NCBI GenBank assembly: GCA_033875255.1
Contig: JAWZSN010000026.1
Span: forward strand, 1 to 64,000
Direction of reading: 5' to 3'
DNA length: 64,000 nucleotides
Source of the DNA: Marinimicrococcus sp033875255
GTDB lineage: Bacteria > Pseudomonadota > Alphaproteobacteria > Geminicoccales > Geminicoccaceae
Below, piece after piece: positions 43,686 to 51,541 of this stretch. The position numbers and the translations under genes were made by a program. The stretch's first letter is position 1. Each line of letters opens with the position of its first letter. The notes beneath the pieces are model-generated. The model worked only from the letters and a program-made list of their open reading frames with translations, had not been told where the DNA came from and ran no database searches.

Positions 43686-45401
43686 ATGACCGGGCTATCC
43701 CGCAACGAGCGTATCAAGGAAGAAAGCCGCCTTTTGCGCGGCACCATCGCCGAGGGGCTGGAGCGCCGGATCACCGGGGCGCTCGCCGAGGACGACACGC
43801 AGCTCGGCAAGTTCCACGGCTTTTATCAGCAGGACGATCGCGACCTGCGGCCCGAGCGCGCGAAGAAGAAGATGGAGCCCGCCTACAGCTTCATGATCCG
43901 CGTGCGTCTGCCGGGCGGTGTCTGCACGCCTTCGCAATGGCTGCAGATGGACGACATCGCCGGCACGTTCGCCAACGGCACGCTGCGCCTGACCACCCGT
44001 CAGACCTTCCAGTTCCACGGCGTCATCAAGAGCAACCTCAAGCGGACCATGCAGGCCCTGGATGCGGCCCTGCTCGACACCATCGCCGCCTGCGGCGACG
44101 TCAATCGCAACGTGCTCGCGACCTCCAATCCCTGGCAGTCGCAGGCGCACGGGGCGGCCTACGCGCTCGCCCGCCGGATCAGCGAGCATCTTCTGCCCAG
44201 GACCGGGGCCTGGCGCGAGATCTGGCTCGACGGCGAGAAGCTGGCCGGCGGCGAGCCCGAGGAGGAGCCGGTCTACGGACGGACCTACCTGCCGCGCAAG
44301 TTCAAGACGGTGGTGGCGGTGCCGCCCGCCAACGATGTCGACGTCTTCGCCCAGGACCTGGGGTTCGTGGCGGTGCTCGACGAGGCAGGCGCCGTCACCG
44401 GCTGGAACGTCACGGTGGGCGGTGGCATGGGCATGACCCACGGCGATTTGGGGACCTGGCCGCGAGCCGCCGACGTCATGGGCTTTTGCACCACCGAGCA
44501 GGCGGTGGACGTGGCCGAGAAGGTGGTGCTGGTGCAGCGCGACTTCGGCGACCGCAGCAACCGCAAGCGCGCCCGGCTCAAATACACGATCGACGACCGG
44601 GGCATCGACTGGTTCCGCCAGGAGGTGGAGCGTCGCCTGGGCTATTCTTTGGGCGAGCCCCGGCCGATGGCGTTCGAGCATACCGGCGACCGTTTCGGCT
44701 GGGTCGAGGATCACGAGGGCCTTTGGCACTACACGCTCTTCATCGAGAACGGCCGCATCAAGGACACGGCCCTGCGCGCCATGCGCACCGGGCTCAGGAA
44801 GATCGCCGAAATCCACGAGGGCGAGTTCCGTCTCACCGCCAACCAGAACCTGATCGTCAGCCGGATCGCGCCGCCGATGCGGGCGCGGATCGAGGCCCTT
44901 CTGGAGGAGCACGGCCTCGCCAACGGATGGAGCGGGCTCAGGCTCAACTCCATGGCCTGCGTGGCGCTGCCGACCTGCGGCCTGGCGCTGGCCGAGAGCG
45001 AGCGCTATCTGCCGGACCTCGTCACTGCGCTGGAGGACGCCCTCGAGCAGGCGGGGCTGCGCGACGACGAGATCGTCATCCGCATGACCGGCTGCCCGAA
45101 CGGTTGCGCGCGCCCCTATCTGGCCGAGATCGGCCTCGTGGGCCGCGCGCCGGGCACCTACAATCTCTATCTCGGCGCGGCCTTCGACGGCACGCGGCTC
45201 AACAAGCTCTACCGTCGCGACGTCGGCCACGAGGCGATCCTGGCAGAGCTCCGGCCGCTTTTCGCCCGCTACGCCCGCGAGCGGGAGGAGGGCGAGCGGT
45301 TCGGCGACTTCGTCCTGCGCGCCGGCATCATCGCCGCCACTGCCGCTGGCCGGCGCTTCCACGAGGATCTGCCACCGGAGGTCGAGCGATGGGCGCGCTG
45401 A
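43686..45401 (+). CDS. cysI: Sulfite reductase hemoprotein beta subunit
   Basis: A 571-residue siroheme and [4Fe-4S] enzyme reducing sulfite to sulfide. Cluster ligands lie in MACVALPTCGLALAESE (C-x5-C, about residues 422-428) and TGCPNGCARPYLAEIG (C-x3-C). Substrate and siroheme arginines lie in LRLTTRQTFQFHGVIK and the block ARLKYTIDDRGIDWFR follows. ATG 43686 (MTGLSRNERIKEESRLLRG) is the typical N-terminus. Sulfide produced here is the substrate of the MetZ enzyme encoded at 58591. Confidence 0.96.
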   Translation: MTGLSRNERIKEESRLLRGTIAEGLERRITGALAEDDTQLGKFHGFYQQDDRDLRPERAKKKMEPAYSFMIRVRLPGGVCTPSQWLQMDDIAGTFANGTLRLTTRQTFQFHGVIKSNLKRTMQALDAALLDTIAACGDVNRNVLATSNPWQSQAHGAAYALARRISEHLLPRTGAWREIWLDGEKLAGGEPEEEPVYGRTYLPRKFKTVVAVPPANDVDVFAQDLGFVAVLDEAGAVTGWNVTVGGGMGMTHGDLGTWPRAADVMGFCTTEQAVDVAEKVVLVQRDFGDRSNRKRARLKYTIDDRGIDWFRQEVERRLGYSLGEPRPMAFEHTGDRFGWVEDHEGLWHYTLFIENGRIKDTALRAMRTGLRKIAEIHEGEFRLTANQNLIVSRIAPPMRARIEALLEEHGLANGWSGLRLNSMACVALPTCGLALAESERYLPDLVTALEDALEQAGLRDDEIVIRMTGCPNGCARPYLAEIGLVGRAPGTYNLYLGAAFDGTRLNKLYRRDVGHEAILAELRPLFARYAREREEGERFGDFVLRAGIIAATAAGRRFHEDLPPEVERWAR

Positions 45402-45862
45402 CCCCTCCCGCACCGGCCGTGGCGCAGCCGCTGTTCGAGGCGGCCGAGATCGGCTGGCTGCTCGTCGAGGCCGACGCGCTGCTTGCCCGTGCCGGCCGGC
45501 GGGGCGCCATCTCGGGCGCGCATCTCCGGGCCGGGATCTTCGCCCGTCTCGCGACCGACCCTCGGCTGCGCGACGGTGCGGCACGGGCGGGCGGTGCGCC
45601 GCACCGGCTGCGCACCGCCTGGCTGCTGCGCCCTGCCGATCCACCGCCGCCGCCGGCCGGCAGCGCGCTCTTTGCGGCGGTCGGCCTCGGGGGCGGCACG
45701 GCTGGCCGGGCTGGCCTGACAGTCTATGCTCCCGCACCGCTGGCCGCGCTCGGCGCTCTTGCCGGGCACGGCGCTGTCTTCCTCGCGGCGTTCGAGCCCG
45801 GCTTGCCCGAGGCGGGGCCGAACGGCGGTCTTTGGCCCACGCCCTTCGTGTGCGGCGGCTGA
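45389..45862 (+). CDS. Hypothetical protein at the end of the cys operon
   Basis: A 157-residue, Ala/Gly/Pro-rich protein starting at ATG 45389, 13 bp before the cysI stop, so it is probably translationally coupled. Visible stretches: LFEAAEIGWLLVEADALLAR, ISGAHLRAGIFARLATDPRL and AGLTVYAPAPLAALGALAGH. No cysteine cluster or known motif. It is not DUF934, the small protein that often follows cysI in proteobacteria. Function unknown; position suggests a link to sulfite reduction or siroheme. Confidence 0.6.
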   Translation: MGALTPPAPAVAQPLFEAAEIGWLLVEADALLARAGRRGAISGAHLRAGIFARLATDPRLRDGAARAGGAPHRLRTAWLLRPADPPPPPAGSALFAAVGLGGGTAGRAGLTVYAPAPLAALGALAGHGAVFLAAFEPGLPEAGPNGGLWPTPFVCGG

Positions 45863-45974
45863 CGGCGAGGCGCGCCGCTCGCGTCCAAAGGTCCGATCTC
45901 TCTGGCGGCACGGGCCGGAGTGCGATAGGGGCGGGACGTGGATGAGGTGCGGCGGCGCTGGAGCTTTTGACATC

Positions 45975-46967
45975 ATGCTGGAACCTCGGGCGGGAGCGGC
46001 GGCCACCGCGGTGACGGTCGATCTCACCGCGGTGATCGTGGCCGTCACCAGCGGGGATCCCCGCTTGCTCATCGTGGGCGGGGACGGGGCCGACCGGCTT
46101 CCGGCCGGCCCGCTGCAGCCGGAGCACCCGACGCTCCAGTCGGGCCTACGCAGCTGGGTCGAGCAGCAGACCCGCCAGAAGCTGGGCTATGTCGAGCAGC
46201 TCTACACGTTCGGCGACCGCTGCCGCACCCTCTCCGCGAGCGGCGTCGAGCGGCACCATCGCTCGCTCTCGCTGGCCTATCTGGCGCTCGTTCGGGAAGC
46301 CCGGCCGGCCGGCGGCGGTACCGGCCTGTGGCGCAGCTGGTACGAGTTTTTCCCCTGGGAGGACTGGCGCGCCGGCGATCCCGACGCGAGGCGCATCATC
46401 GTCGACCGGCTGCTTGCCTGGGTCCAGGAGGCCGGGCATGCGGAGGGGCGCCTGCGCCGCGAGCGCGCCGACCTGTTGTTCGGCCTGGGCGAGGTCGCCT
46501 GGGACGAGGAGCGCGCGCTGGAGCGCTACGAGCTGCTCTACGAGGCTGGGTTGGTGGCGGAGGCGTGGCACGACCGGGGGCAGGAGCCTCCGTTCTCTAT
46601 CGTCGGCGGGCCGGGTCGGGCCATGGCGGCCGACCATCGCCGCATCCTCGCAACCGCAATCAGCCGGCTTCGGGGCAAGACCAAGTACCGGCCGGTGCTG
46701 TTCGAGCTGATGCCTCCGTCCTTCACGCTGCTGCAGCTCCAGCGCACCGCCGAGGCGCTCTCTGGCGTGCTTTTGCACAAGCAGAACTTCCGGCGCATCG
46801 TCGAGAACCAGCGCCTGGTCGAGGAGACCGGGGAGATCGACGCGGAGACCGGCGGCCGGCCAGCCAAGCTGGTGCGCTTCCGCCACGAGGTGACGCTCGA
46901 GCGGCCGGCCCCGGGGTTGCGGCTCACCACGGCGAAACGGGGCAGCCCTCTTACACAAGGCGGTTGA
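45975..46967 (+). CDS. nadQ: NadQ-type (COG4111) NAD biosynthesis regulator
   Basis: A 330-residue NUDIX-like regulator: AVTVDLTAVIVAVTSGDPRL at the N-terminus, GLRSWVEQQTRQKLGYVEQL and YTFGDRCR in the NUDIX-like part, then a C-terminal winged-helix region (KTKYRPVLFELMPPSFTLLQ, LQRTAEALSGVLLHKQNFRR). The architecture matches NadQ, the predicted alphaproteobacterial repressor of nadA-B-C. Its stop overlaps a perfect TTGACA and is followed by two palindromic operators before nadA. ATG 45975 is preferred; ATG 45942 is an alternative that adds 11 residues. Confidence 0.85.
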   Translation: MLEPRAGAAATAVTVDLTAVIVAVTSGDPRLLIVGGDGADRLPAGPLQPEHPTLQSGLRSWVEQQTRQKLGYVEQLYTFGDRCRTLSASGVERHHRSLSLAYLALVREARPAGGGTGLWRSWYEFFPWEDWRAGDPDARRIIVDRLLAWVQEAGHAEGRLRRERADLLFGLGEVAWDEERALERYELLYEAGLVAEAWHDRGQEPPFSIVGGPGRAMAADHRRILATAISRLRGKTKYRPVLFELMPPSFTLLQLQRTAEALSGVLLHKQNFRRIVENQRLVEETGEIDAETGGRPAKLVRFRHEVTLERPAPGLRLTTAKRGSPLTQGG

Positions 46968-46997
46968 CATCGCTTATGCTCGGGCCGAGCATAAGCG
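46964..46997 (+). promoter_or_regulatory. nadA promoter -35 and NadQ operator 1
   Basis: TTGACA at 46964-46969 overlaps the nadQ stop. It runs into a perfect inverted repeat with 13-bp arms, CGCTTATGCTCGG (46971-46983) and CCGAGCATAAGCG (46985-46997). The palindrome covers the expected -10 area, so a bound repressor would block RNA polymerase. The core ATGCTC-N5-GAGCAT fits my recollection of the NadQ motif. Confidence 0.8.
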
Positions 46998-47034
46998 CAG
47001 GCTGGACGAAAGGGTCCGGCGTTTTTTTGCGCGA

Positions 47035-47057
47035 TTAATGCTCAAAGAGAGCATAAG
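47035..47057 (+). promoter_or_regulatory. NadQ operator 2 before nadA
   Basis: Second copy of the palindrome, TTAATGCTC and GAGCATAAG around AAAGA, 9 bp before the nadA ATG. The centres of the two operators are about 62 bp apart, six helical turns, which would suit cooperative binding (inference). Confidence 0.75.
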
Positions 47058-47066
47058 GGGGGTTGG

Positions 47067-48089
47067 ATGGCGCAGCTGCTCGAGCTCGAGGATCTTCCCG
47101 AGCTTTCCTACACGCCCGAGGTGGCGGAGCGGACACGCGAGCTCTACGAGCGCGTGCAAAACGTGATCCCCGCTTTCGAGTGGCCGGCTTTTGCGCCCGA
47201 GATCGACGCGATCCGCCGCCTCAAGCGCGAGCGCAACGCGGTGGTGCTGGCGCACAACTACCAGACCCCCGAGATCTTTCACGGCGTGGCCGACATCGTC
47301 GGCGACTCGCTGGCCCTGGCCCGCAAGGCCGCCGAGACCGACGCCGAGGTGATCGTCATGGCGGGCGTGCACTTCATGGCCGAGACGGCCAAGCTGGTGA
47401 GCCCGGAAAAAAAGGTCTTGATGCCCGACATGCGGGCTGGCTGCTCGCTCGCCACCTCGATCACCGGCGAGGACATCCGCCTGCTGCGCGAGGCCTATCC
47501 GGGCGTTCCGGTGGTCACCTACGTCAACACCTCGGCCGAGGTGAAGGCCGAATCCGACATCTGCTGCACCTCGGGCAACGCGGTCAGGATCGTCGAATCG
47601 CTCGGCGCCGACCGGGTGATCTTCCTTCCCGACACCTATCTCGCCAGCTACGTCGCCAAACAGACCGACGTCGAGATCATCAGCTGGCACGGGCGCTGCG
47701 AGGTCCACGAGCGCTTCACCGGCGAGGAGATCCGCCGCTATCGCCGCGGCTACGACAACGTCGTGGTGATCGCCCACCCCGAATGCCCGCCCGACGTCCT
47801 CGACGCCGCCGACTTCGTGGGCTCGACCGCGCAGATGATCGACCATGTGCGTGCCAAGAAACCGCCCCGGGTGCTGATGGTGACCGAGTGCTCGATGAGC
47901 GACAATGTCGCCGCCGAGGTGCGCGATGTCGAGTTCGTGCGGCCATGCAACCTCTGCCCGCACATGAAGCTCATCACCCTGCCCAAGATCCGCCGCGCCC
48001 TCGAGACGATGGAGCCCGAGGTCACCATCGACCCGCAGGTGGCCGCCCGCGCCCGCGCTGCGGTCGAGCGCATGCTCGAGGTGAAGTGA
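47067..48089 (+). CDS. nadA: Quinolinate synthase
   Basis: A 340-residue [4Fe-4S] enzyme that condenses iminoaspartate with dihydroxyacetone phosphate to quinolinate. Conserved blocks: AVVLAHNYQTPEIFHGVADI (about 57-76), MPDMRAGCSLATSI, SDICCTSGNAVRIV, IAHPECPPDVLDAADFVGST and RPCNLCPHMKLITLPKI; the cysteines of RAGC, HPEC and CNLC are the likely cluster ligands. It follows two NadQ operators and is 2 bp before nadC. nadB is missing from the operon, so its iminoaspartate must come from an enzyme encoded elsewhere. Confidence 0.96.
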   Translation: MAQLLELEDLPELSYTPEVAERTRELYERVQNVIPAFEWPAFAPEIDAIRRLKRERNAVVLAHNYQTPEIFHGVADIVGDSLALARKAAETDAEVIVMAGVHFMAETAKLVSPEKKVLMPDMRAGCSLATSITGEDIRLLREAYPGVPVVTYVNTSAEVKAESDICCTSGNAVRIVESLGADRVIFLPDTYLASYVAKQTDVEIISWHGRCEVHERFTGEEIRRYRRGYDNVVVIAHPECPPDVLDAADFVGSTAQMIDHVRAKKPPRVLMVTECSMSDNVAAEVRDVEFVRPCNLCPHMKLITLPKIRRALETMEPEVTIDPQVAARARAAVERMLEVK

Positions 48090-48091
48090 GG

Positions 48092-48964
48092 ATGGGCAGG
48101 CTGGAGCCTTTGCCGGAAATCCTCCTCGAGCCCGTCGTGCGGGCGGCGCTCCTCGAGGACCTGGGGCGGTCGGGCGACATCACGACCAGCGCCGTGGTGC
48201 CGGCGGAGTCCGTCATGCGCGCCGTCGTCGCCGCCCGCCAGCCGGGCGTCGTCGCCGGCGTCGATGCCGCCCTGATGGCCTTGCGGCTGCTCGATCGCGA
48301 GATTGTCTGCCGGGTTGAATGTGGGGACGGGGCGCGGGTGGCGCCCGGCCAGGCGGTGCTCCACATCGAGGGGCGTGCCCGGCCGGTTCTCTCCGCCGAG
48401 CGGGTCGCCCTCAACATGCTGTGCCATCTCTCCGGCATCGCCACCGCCACGGCAGCACTGGTGGAAGCGGTCCGCCCGCACCGCGCCCGCATCACCTGCA
48501 CGCGCAAGACGACGCCGGGCCTGCGGATGCTGGAGAAGCACGCGGTCAGGGCCGGCGGCGGCGTCAACCACCGCTTCGGCCTCGACGATGCCGTTCTCAT
48601 CAAGGACAACCACATCGCGGTGGCAGGCGGTGTCCGTCCGGCCATCGAGCGGGCCCGCGCCGCCATCGGCCATCTTGTCAAGATCGAGGTGGAGGTCGAC
48701 ACGCTGGCCCAGCTCGAGGAGGCCATGACCGCCCGGCCCGACGCCGTGCTCCTCGACAACATGACGCCCGAGCAGCTCGCCTCGGCCGTGCGGCTGGTCG
48801 ACGGCCGTGCGGTCACCGAGGCGTCGGGTCGGGTGACGCTGGAGACCGCGCCGCAAATCGCCGCCTCGGGTGTGGATCTCATCTCGGTGGGCTGGATCAC
48901 GCACAGCGCCCCCAGCCTCGATCTCGGCCTCGACATCGAGCCGGGTCCGCCGGCGGCCGGCTGA
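48092..48964 (+). CDS. nadC: Nicotinate-nucleotide pyrophosphorylase (carboxylating)
   Basis: A 290-residue quinolinate phosphoribosyltransferase forming nicotinate mononucleotide. Motifs: RAALLEDLGRSGDITTSAVV, LNMLCHLSGIATATA, CTRKTTPGLRMLEKHAVRAG (about 136-155), GGVNHRFGLDDAVLIKDNHI, IEVEVDTLAQLEEAM and VDLISVGWITHSAPSLDLGL. ATG 48092 is 2 bp after the nadA stop. Under the same NadQ control as nadA. Confidence 0.96.
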   Translation: MGRLEPLPEILLEPVVRAALLEDLGRSGDITTSAVVPAESVMRAVVAARQPGVVAGVDAALMALRLLDREIVCRVECGDGARVAPGQAVLHIEGRARPVLSAERVALNMLCHLSGIATATAALVEAVRPHRARITCTRKTTPGLRMLEKHAVRAGGGVNHRFGLDDAVLIKDNHIAVAGGVRPAIERARAAIGHLVKIEVEVDTLAQLEEAMTARPDAVLLDNMTPEQLASAVRLVDGRAVTEASGRVTLETAPQIAASGVDLISVGWITHSAPSLDLGLDIEPGPPAAG

Positions 48965-49528
48965 CCGGTTGCACGGGCGGGGGCGGCTTCGTCGGCAGGT
49001 TCCCCCGCCCGCTTGCCCGCACTGCTCTCCGGTATGGCGGCTGTGCAGGCGCCTGCGCACGCCCGCCCAATGAAACGTCCAACCCCGCTTGCGCCTTCGT
49101 GGATAGCGTTTTATTCCTTGCTGGCGACGCGAACGTAATTCGAAACGTTCTACCGCTGGGCGCGCACGGTCGCTTGCAGCGGAGAGGCGGGGGAAATGGT
49201 GGCTGGCGCCAAGACGCACCTGTTGATGTCGGTTGCGCCCACCTCGCTGGCTATTCCGATCGCCGTCGTCTTTCCTCTGGGCTTCCGGTCCCCATCAAGC
49301 AAGGCGCTCTCTTTCGCCGGCATGCCGCCTGACCTTTGCGTGTGAAAGTGCCGCCAGCCGCGATCGGCGTATGGCGAGACAGCCGCAATAGACCCACTGT
49401 GGGCGTGTAAAATAACCGACGAAATCAACCAAAGGGCCGGGATGTGCGCTGCACTCCCTGTGCATTGCCGGGTCATAACATCCGTGCAATCGCGCACCAT
49501 AGACTGAAAACACTGGGAGGACGGACAA
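48965..49528 (+). other. Intergenic region before the repeat-protein array
   Basis: A 564-bp spacer. No gene is supported on either strand. TTTGCGTGTGAAA at 49335-49347 resembles motifs ahead of copies 3 and 4 of the array (53948-53959, 56059-56071). The last 14 bases are the conserved translation leader of copy 1. Confidence 0.5.
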
Positions 49529-49531
49529 TTG
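49515..49531 (+). promoter_or_regulatory. Conserved Shine-Dalgarno leader with TTG start, copy 1
   Basis: GGGAGGACGGACAATTG: a strong ribosome site exactly 8 nt before TTG. The same layout precedes all four array genes and decides their starts. Confidence 0.8.
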
Positions 49532-51382
49532 GATGTTTTGCGGAAACGCCTGCTGATGTCGATCTCGGCAGCGGCACTGGCGATGCCGGTAGCCGCCGGC
49601 GGAGCGCAGGCGATCGAGGTCGTGGTGCTCGACCAGGTCAACGAGGCGGCGCAGAGCGCCGAGCTCGAGTTCAACGACCTCGCCGGCGCCAGCCTCGCGG
49701 CCACGGCGGCGGCGATCGGCAACAGCGCCGCCTTCAACCTCGAGGGCGAGGGCGCCGCCGCGGCGCTCGATCTGCAGCAGGATAATCTCGGCTATTTCGA
49801 GGGCGACGGCTACGGCCCGCAGCTGGCCGCGATCGATCTCCTGGACATCGATCTCTCGGTCGGCACCACCGACGGCCTGGCGCTGACCGCCGCGGCGATC
49901 GGCAACACCCTCTCGGGCACCGGCGCCGGCAACATCGTCGACCTCGATCTCGAGCAGACCAACGGCCTCGGCACGTTCCTCGCCAATGAGCCGATCCAGG
50001 GGCAGTTCGCCGCCATCGAGGGCGAGGGCGTCCTGATCGGCGGGCTCGAGAGCACCCTCTCGGCCGCCGCCATCGGCAACTCGGCCTCGCTGACCGCCGG
50101 CACGATCGGCACCGGCGACGGCTTCGACACGGTCAGTCAGGAGAACCTGAACGCCCAGTTCGCGGATCTCGAGTGGCACCATGGCGCGGTGCAGCCCGGC
50201 GAGACCGGCGCCATTCTCGGCGCCACCGTGGCGGCGCTCGGCAACTCGCTGACGCTGACCGCCGAGACCGGCGACCTCTATCTCGACACGCTCACCCAGA
50301 CCAACCTCGGCGACAAGAGCACCGCGGGCACTTTTGGCCAGCAGGCCAACATCTCCATCTCGACGATCAACAACATCGCGGCGCCCGCCACCCCGGTCGG
50401 CGTCGACGGCCCGACCTACGAGACCTTCGACGCCGAGATGGTCGCTGCGGCGATCGGCAACTCGGCGACCTTGAACGCCGGCGGCGACATCCTGCTCGAC
50501 CAGATCACCCAGACGACCGAGGCCAAGCAGCGGGCCGCGATCGGCATGGCGGCCATCTTCGGCCTCGGTGATCTGTCGGGGACGGCCGTGGCGATCGGCA
50601 ACTCGCTGTCGATCGACGCCGGCGGCGATATCACGTTCGACAAGACCGACGGCGGCATCGAGCAGGCCTTCAAGAGGTCGCTGACCGCCGACATCGACGT
50701 CACCAATGTCGGCGTCGACGGCGCGCTCGACTTCACCTCGGCCGCCATCGGCAACTCGCTGTCGATCGCCGCGGGCGGCGATATCGATCTCGGCGAGGAG
50801 AACGGGATCGACCAGAGCAACACGCTGTGGCAGCGCTCGACCGTCGATCTCGCCGAGATCAACGGGATCGGTGACATGTCGCTCACCTCGGTGGCGATCG
50901 GCAACTCGCTGTCGATGACGGCGGACGGCGGCTTTGGCTTCGGCGACGAGAGCGTCATCGACCAGACCAACTCCCGGTACCAGGAGGTCGCGGTCGGTCT
51001 CGGCGAGCTGAACGGCACCGGCGTGGCCGAGCTGACCGCGGCGGCGATCGGCAACTCGCTGTCGCTCGACGCCGACGGGGCGCTTTCGGGCGCGGGCTCG
51101 ATCACCCAGACCAATGACGGCGTCAACGAGGGCTACCAGGTCGCCAGCCTCGACCTGACCGGCACCACCGGCAGCTTCGCGAGCTTCGACGCCACCGCGG
51201 TGGCGATCGGCAACTCGTTGAGCCTCGCGGCGGGCTCGTTCGACGGCACCGGCACGCTCTCGATCGCCCAGACCAGCGCCTACGCGCAGGCTGTGTCGGT
51301 CGATCTGGGCGACGCCGGCATCGGCGCCGGCGCGGTCACCAGCGCGGCGATCGGCAACTCGGCCTCGGTCACCATCAAGTAG
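49529..51382 (+). CDS. Secreted AIGNS-repeat protein, array copy 1
   Basis: A 617-residue exported repeat protein. The signal peptide (LRKRLLMSISAAALAMPVAA, cleavage near GAQA-IEVVVL) is followed by 11 A-[IL]-G-N-[ST] motifs spaced about 40-80 residues apart. Between many of them lies a curlin-like stretch such as GIDQSNTLWQRSTVDLAEING. The predicted pattern is short beta strands, with many Asp/Glu/Gly/Thr/Ser and no cysteine. The C-terminus is GNSASVTIK. TTG 49529 is forced by the leader and keeps the basic signal start. Probably an extracellular beta-solenoid, adhesin or amyloid-like fibre (inference). A strong hairpin follows. Confidence 0.85.
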   Translation: MDVLRKRLLMSISAAALAMPVAAGGAQAIEVVVLDQVNEAAQSAELEFNDLAGASLAATAAAIGNSAAFNLEGEGAAAALDLQQDNLGYFEGDGYGPQLAAIDLLDIDLSVGTTDGLALTAAAIGNTLSGTGAGNIVDLDLEQTNGLGTFLANEPIQGQFAAIEGEGVLIGGLESTLSAAAIGNSASLTAGTIGTGDGFDTVSQENLNAQFADLEWHHGAVQPGETGAILGATVAALGNSLTLTAETGDLYLDTLTQTNLGDKSTAGTFGQQANISISTINNIAAPATPVGVDGPTYETFDAEMVAAAIGNSATLNAGGDILLDQITQTTEAKQRAAIGMAAIFGLGDLSGTAVAIGNSLSIDAGGDITFDKTDGGIEQAFKRSLTADIDVTNVGVDGALDFTSAAIGNSLSIAAGGDIDLGEENGIDQSNTLWQRSTVDLAEINGIGDMSLTSVAIGNSLSMTADGGFGFGDESVIDQTNSRYQEVAVGLGELNGTGVAELTAAAIGNSLSLDADGALSGAGSITQTNDGVNEGYQVASLDLTGTTGSFASFDATAVAIGNSLSLAAGSFDGTGTLSIAQTSAYAQAVSVDLGDAGIGAGAVTSAAIGNSASVTIK

Positions 51383-51393
51383 GAAACCTTCGC

Positions 51394-51425
51394 CCGGGCT
51401 GCTCCGGTACGCCGGAGCAGCCCGG
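51394..51425 (+). terminator. Hairpin after copy 1
   Basis: Perfect 14-bp arms CCGGGCTGCTCCGG and CCGGAGCAGCCCGG with loop TACG, followed by TACTTT. Stable, but without a long T-tract. Confidence 0.75.
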
Positions 51426-51523
51426 TACTTTCACGCGTGCGACGAATTCACGACCCGCAAGTCGTGGGCGGAGCTGCAGCCCGGTAGGTGAGGTCCGACG
51501 ACGAGACCCGAACCTGCAATGAC

Positions 51524-51541
51524 AGGAAGGATGGACGAGTG
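51524..51541 (+). promoter_or_regulatory. Conserved Shine-Dalgarno leader with GTG start, copy 2
   Basis: AGGAAGGATGGACGAGTG: 8 nt between AAGG and the GTG start, the same spacing as in the other three copies. Confidence 0.75.

Noticed and set aside
46998..47034. Rho-independent terminator for nadQ at the GGAC...GTCC-T7 stretch
   Set aside because: The stem is only four to five pairs and the T run is several bases from it; it may have some effect but is not convincing.
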